From: an uncultured Roseiflexaceae bacterium
GTDB taxonomy: Bacteria; Chloroflexota; Chloroflexia; Chloroflexales; Roseiflexaceae
DNA: 58,716 bases
Direction of reading: 5' to 3'
NCBI GenBank assembly: GCA_937988885.1
Contig: CALKHR010000103.1
Location: 1 to 58,716, forward strand
In this document: positions 58,271-58,716 of the stretch, in pieces
How positions within the stretch are numbered: position 1 is the first letter of the stretch
Layout of the letters: the number at the start of each line of letters is the position of its first letter
Translations under genes and position numbers: made by a program
The notes under the pieces: model-generated
Seen by the model: the letters and a program-made list of their open reading frames with translations, nothing else
Told to the model about the DNA's origin: nothing
Database searches by the model: none

Positions 58271-58535
58271 TTTGTGCGCTATTGCCATTTTGAACCTGCT
58301 TGATCAGGTCTTGAGCGGAGGTTTGAACTTTAGCAACCGCCTCATTCGCGATGCGCTGAGCGCGATCCACCACATCTTCCGCTTGGCTCTTCAACTCCAA
58401 CCCGCGCTCAATGATCTGCTCGCGGGTCTCGGTGCCGCTGCGGGGAACAAACAACGCTGCAACAATACCACCAACAATCGCGCCAGCGACAATCCCTAGA
58501 AGGAACGTGACATCACTGTTTGCTCGTTTCATCAT
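58263..58535 (-). CDS. YtxH-family membrane protein
   Basis: 90 residues: hydrophobic glycine-rich helix (FLLGIVAGAIVGGIVAALFV), the RSGTETREQI motif characteristic of YtxH proteins, and a long amphipathic helix (QAEDVVDRAQRIANEAVAKV). The Bacillus relatives are stress-inducible general-stress proteins of unknown mechanism. ATG 58535 follows GAGGAGTTG; a second ATG one codon on is equally possible. Single operon with the small protein downstream. Confidence 0.85.
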   Translation of the reverse strand: MMKRANSDVTFLLGIVAGAIVGGIVAALFVPRSGTETREQIIERGLELKSQAEDVVDRAQRIANEAVAKVQTSAQDLIKQVQNGNSAQSA

Positions 58536-58617
58536 CAACTCCTCACCTGATAATTTGCAGGTTTTATACCACGAAAATGCGCCGACAGCCAAACGCAGCG
58601 GCGCCAAATACAGGCGG

Positions 58618-58646
58618 AGTATAGCACACGCGACAACCCCCTGCAA
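58618..58646 (-). promoter_or_regulatory. Promoter of YtxH gene with nearby hairpin
   Basis: On the minus strand: TTGCAG (58646-58641), 17-base spacer, TATACT (58623-58618). The -35 lies in the stem CCCTGCAA/TTGCAGGG (58639-58646 with 58658-58665), a possible operator. Confidence 0.6.
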
Positions 58647-58716
58647 CCCGAAGAAAATTGCAGGGTGCGCGCATGAGTTGTCAGGCAGTTGAGGCGACGG
58701 TCGCTTCAGCCAGTCG

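Overview
The window looks like the chromosome of a member of the Chloroflexota, probably class Chloroflexia. This is an inference from protein character: a CruA/CruP-type lycopene cyclase, a double-psi-barrel plus golvesin-type secreted protein, a kinase fused to a TolB-like propeller, fused ECF ATPase domains, many Pro/Thr-rich secreted tails, and moderately high GC with long spacers full of small dispersed repeats. I see no rRNA, tRNA, CRISPR array, prophage or insertion sequence. The order within Chloroflexia cannot be fixed from sequence alone.

Layout. 1-7.2 kb: the 3' end of mnmG, an RNA methyltransferase, a repeat-rich spacer, a tandem CsbD protein, a PH/DUF1648-like membrane protein, a parvulin foldase, and the rpsF-ssb-rpsR operon with a structured leader. 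7.2-16.9 kb: a GT4 glycosyltransferase, a small four-cysteine protein, and a MocR/PdxR-type regulator divergent from a GNAT-GNAT-PaiB operon, with AAAGTGG-type operators between them. An FHA-FHA-ABC exporter and an MFS transporter follow. 17-20.7 kb: an ECF vitamin/metal transporter (S; T plus double ATPase). 20.8-27.5 kb: SDR, PHP and M20 hydrolases, a VOC protein, an EamA exporter with a long leader, and the lycopene cyclase. 28-32 kb: secG, an oligopeptide-type binding protein and the RlpA/golvesin-like wall protein. 32.4-41 kb: a degenerate receiver protein, an orphan CsoR with its own operator, an alpha/beta hydrolase, a coiled-coil membrane protein, a duplicated-domain lipoprotein, rimI, RNase J and several small membrane proteins. 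41-50 kb: a methyltransferase, a small Mrr-like protein, tsaE, tsaB, a tungsten aldehyde:ferredoxin oxidoreductase, PrsW, a LigB/Memo protein, an Eis-like acetyltransferase and an F420-type LLM protein. 50-58.7 kb: a Ser/Thr kinase-propeller, a subtilase, DUF2231, PlsC, a 42-residue membrane protein, a YugP-type zinc protease, and a YtxH protein with a small membrane partner.

Most genes are housekeeping or envelope functions in short operons. The most distinctive features are two families of dispersed intergenic repeats. Family A has five copies built round a CCCGT-AGCG-ACGGG hairpin. Family B has two copies with a 17-18 bp perfect stem showing compensatory changes, and one copy lacking the stem. 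Other points to check are an AOR with one cluster cysteine replaced by serine, a fused ECF ATPase whose degenerate positions fall into one of its two ATP sites, a receiver-like protein lacking all its phosphorylation residues, a candidate S6:S18 leader, and a recurring extended -10 promoter (TGGTATA-A/C/G-T).
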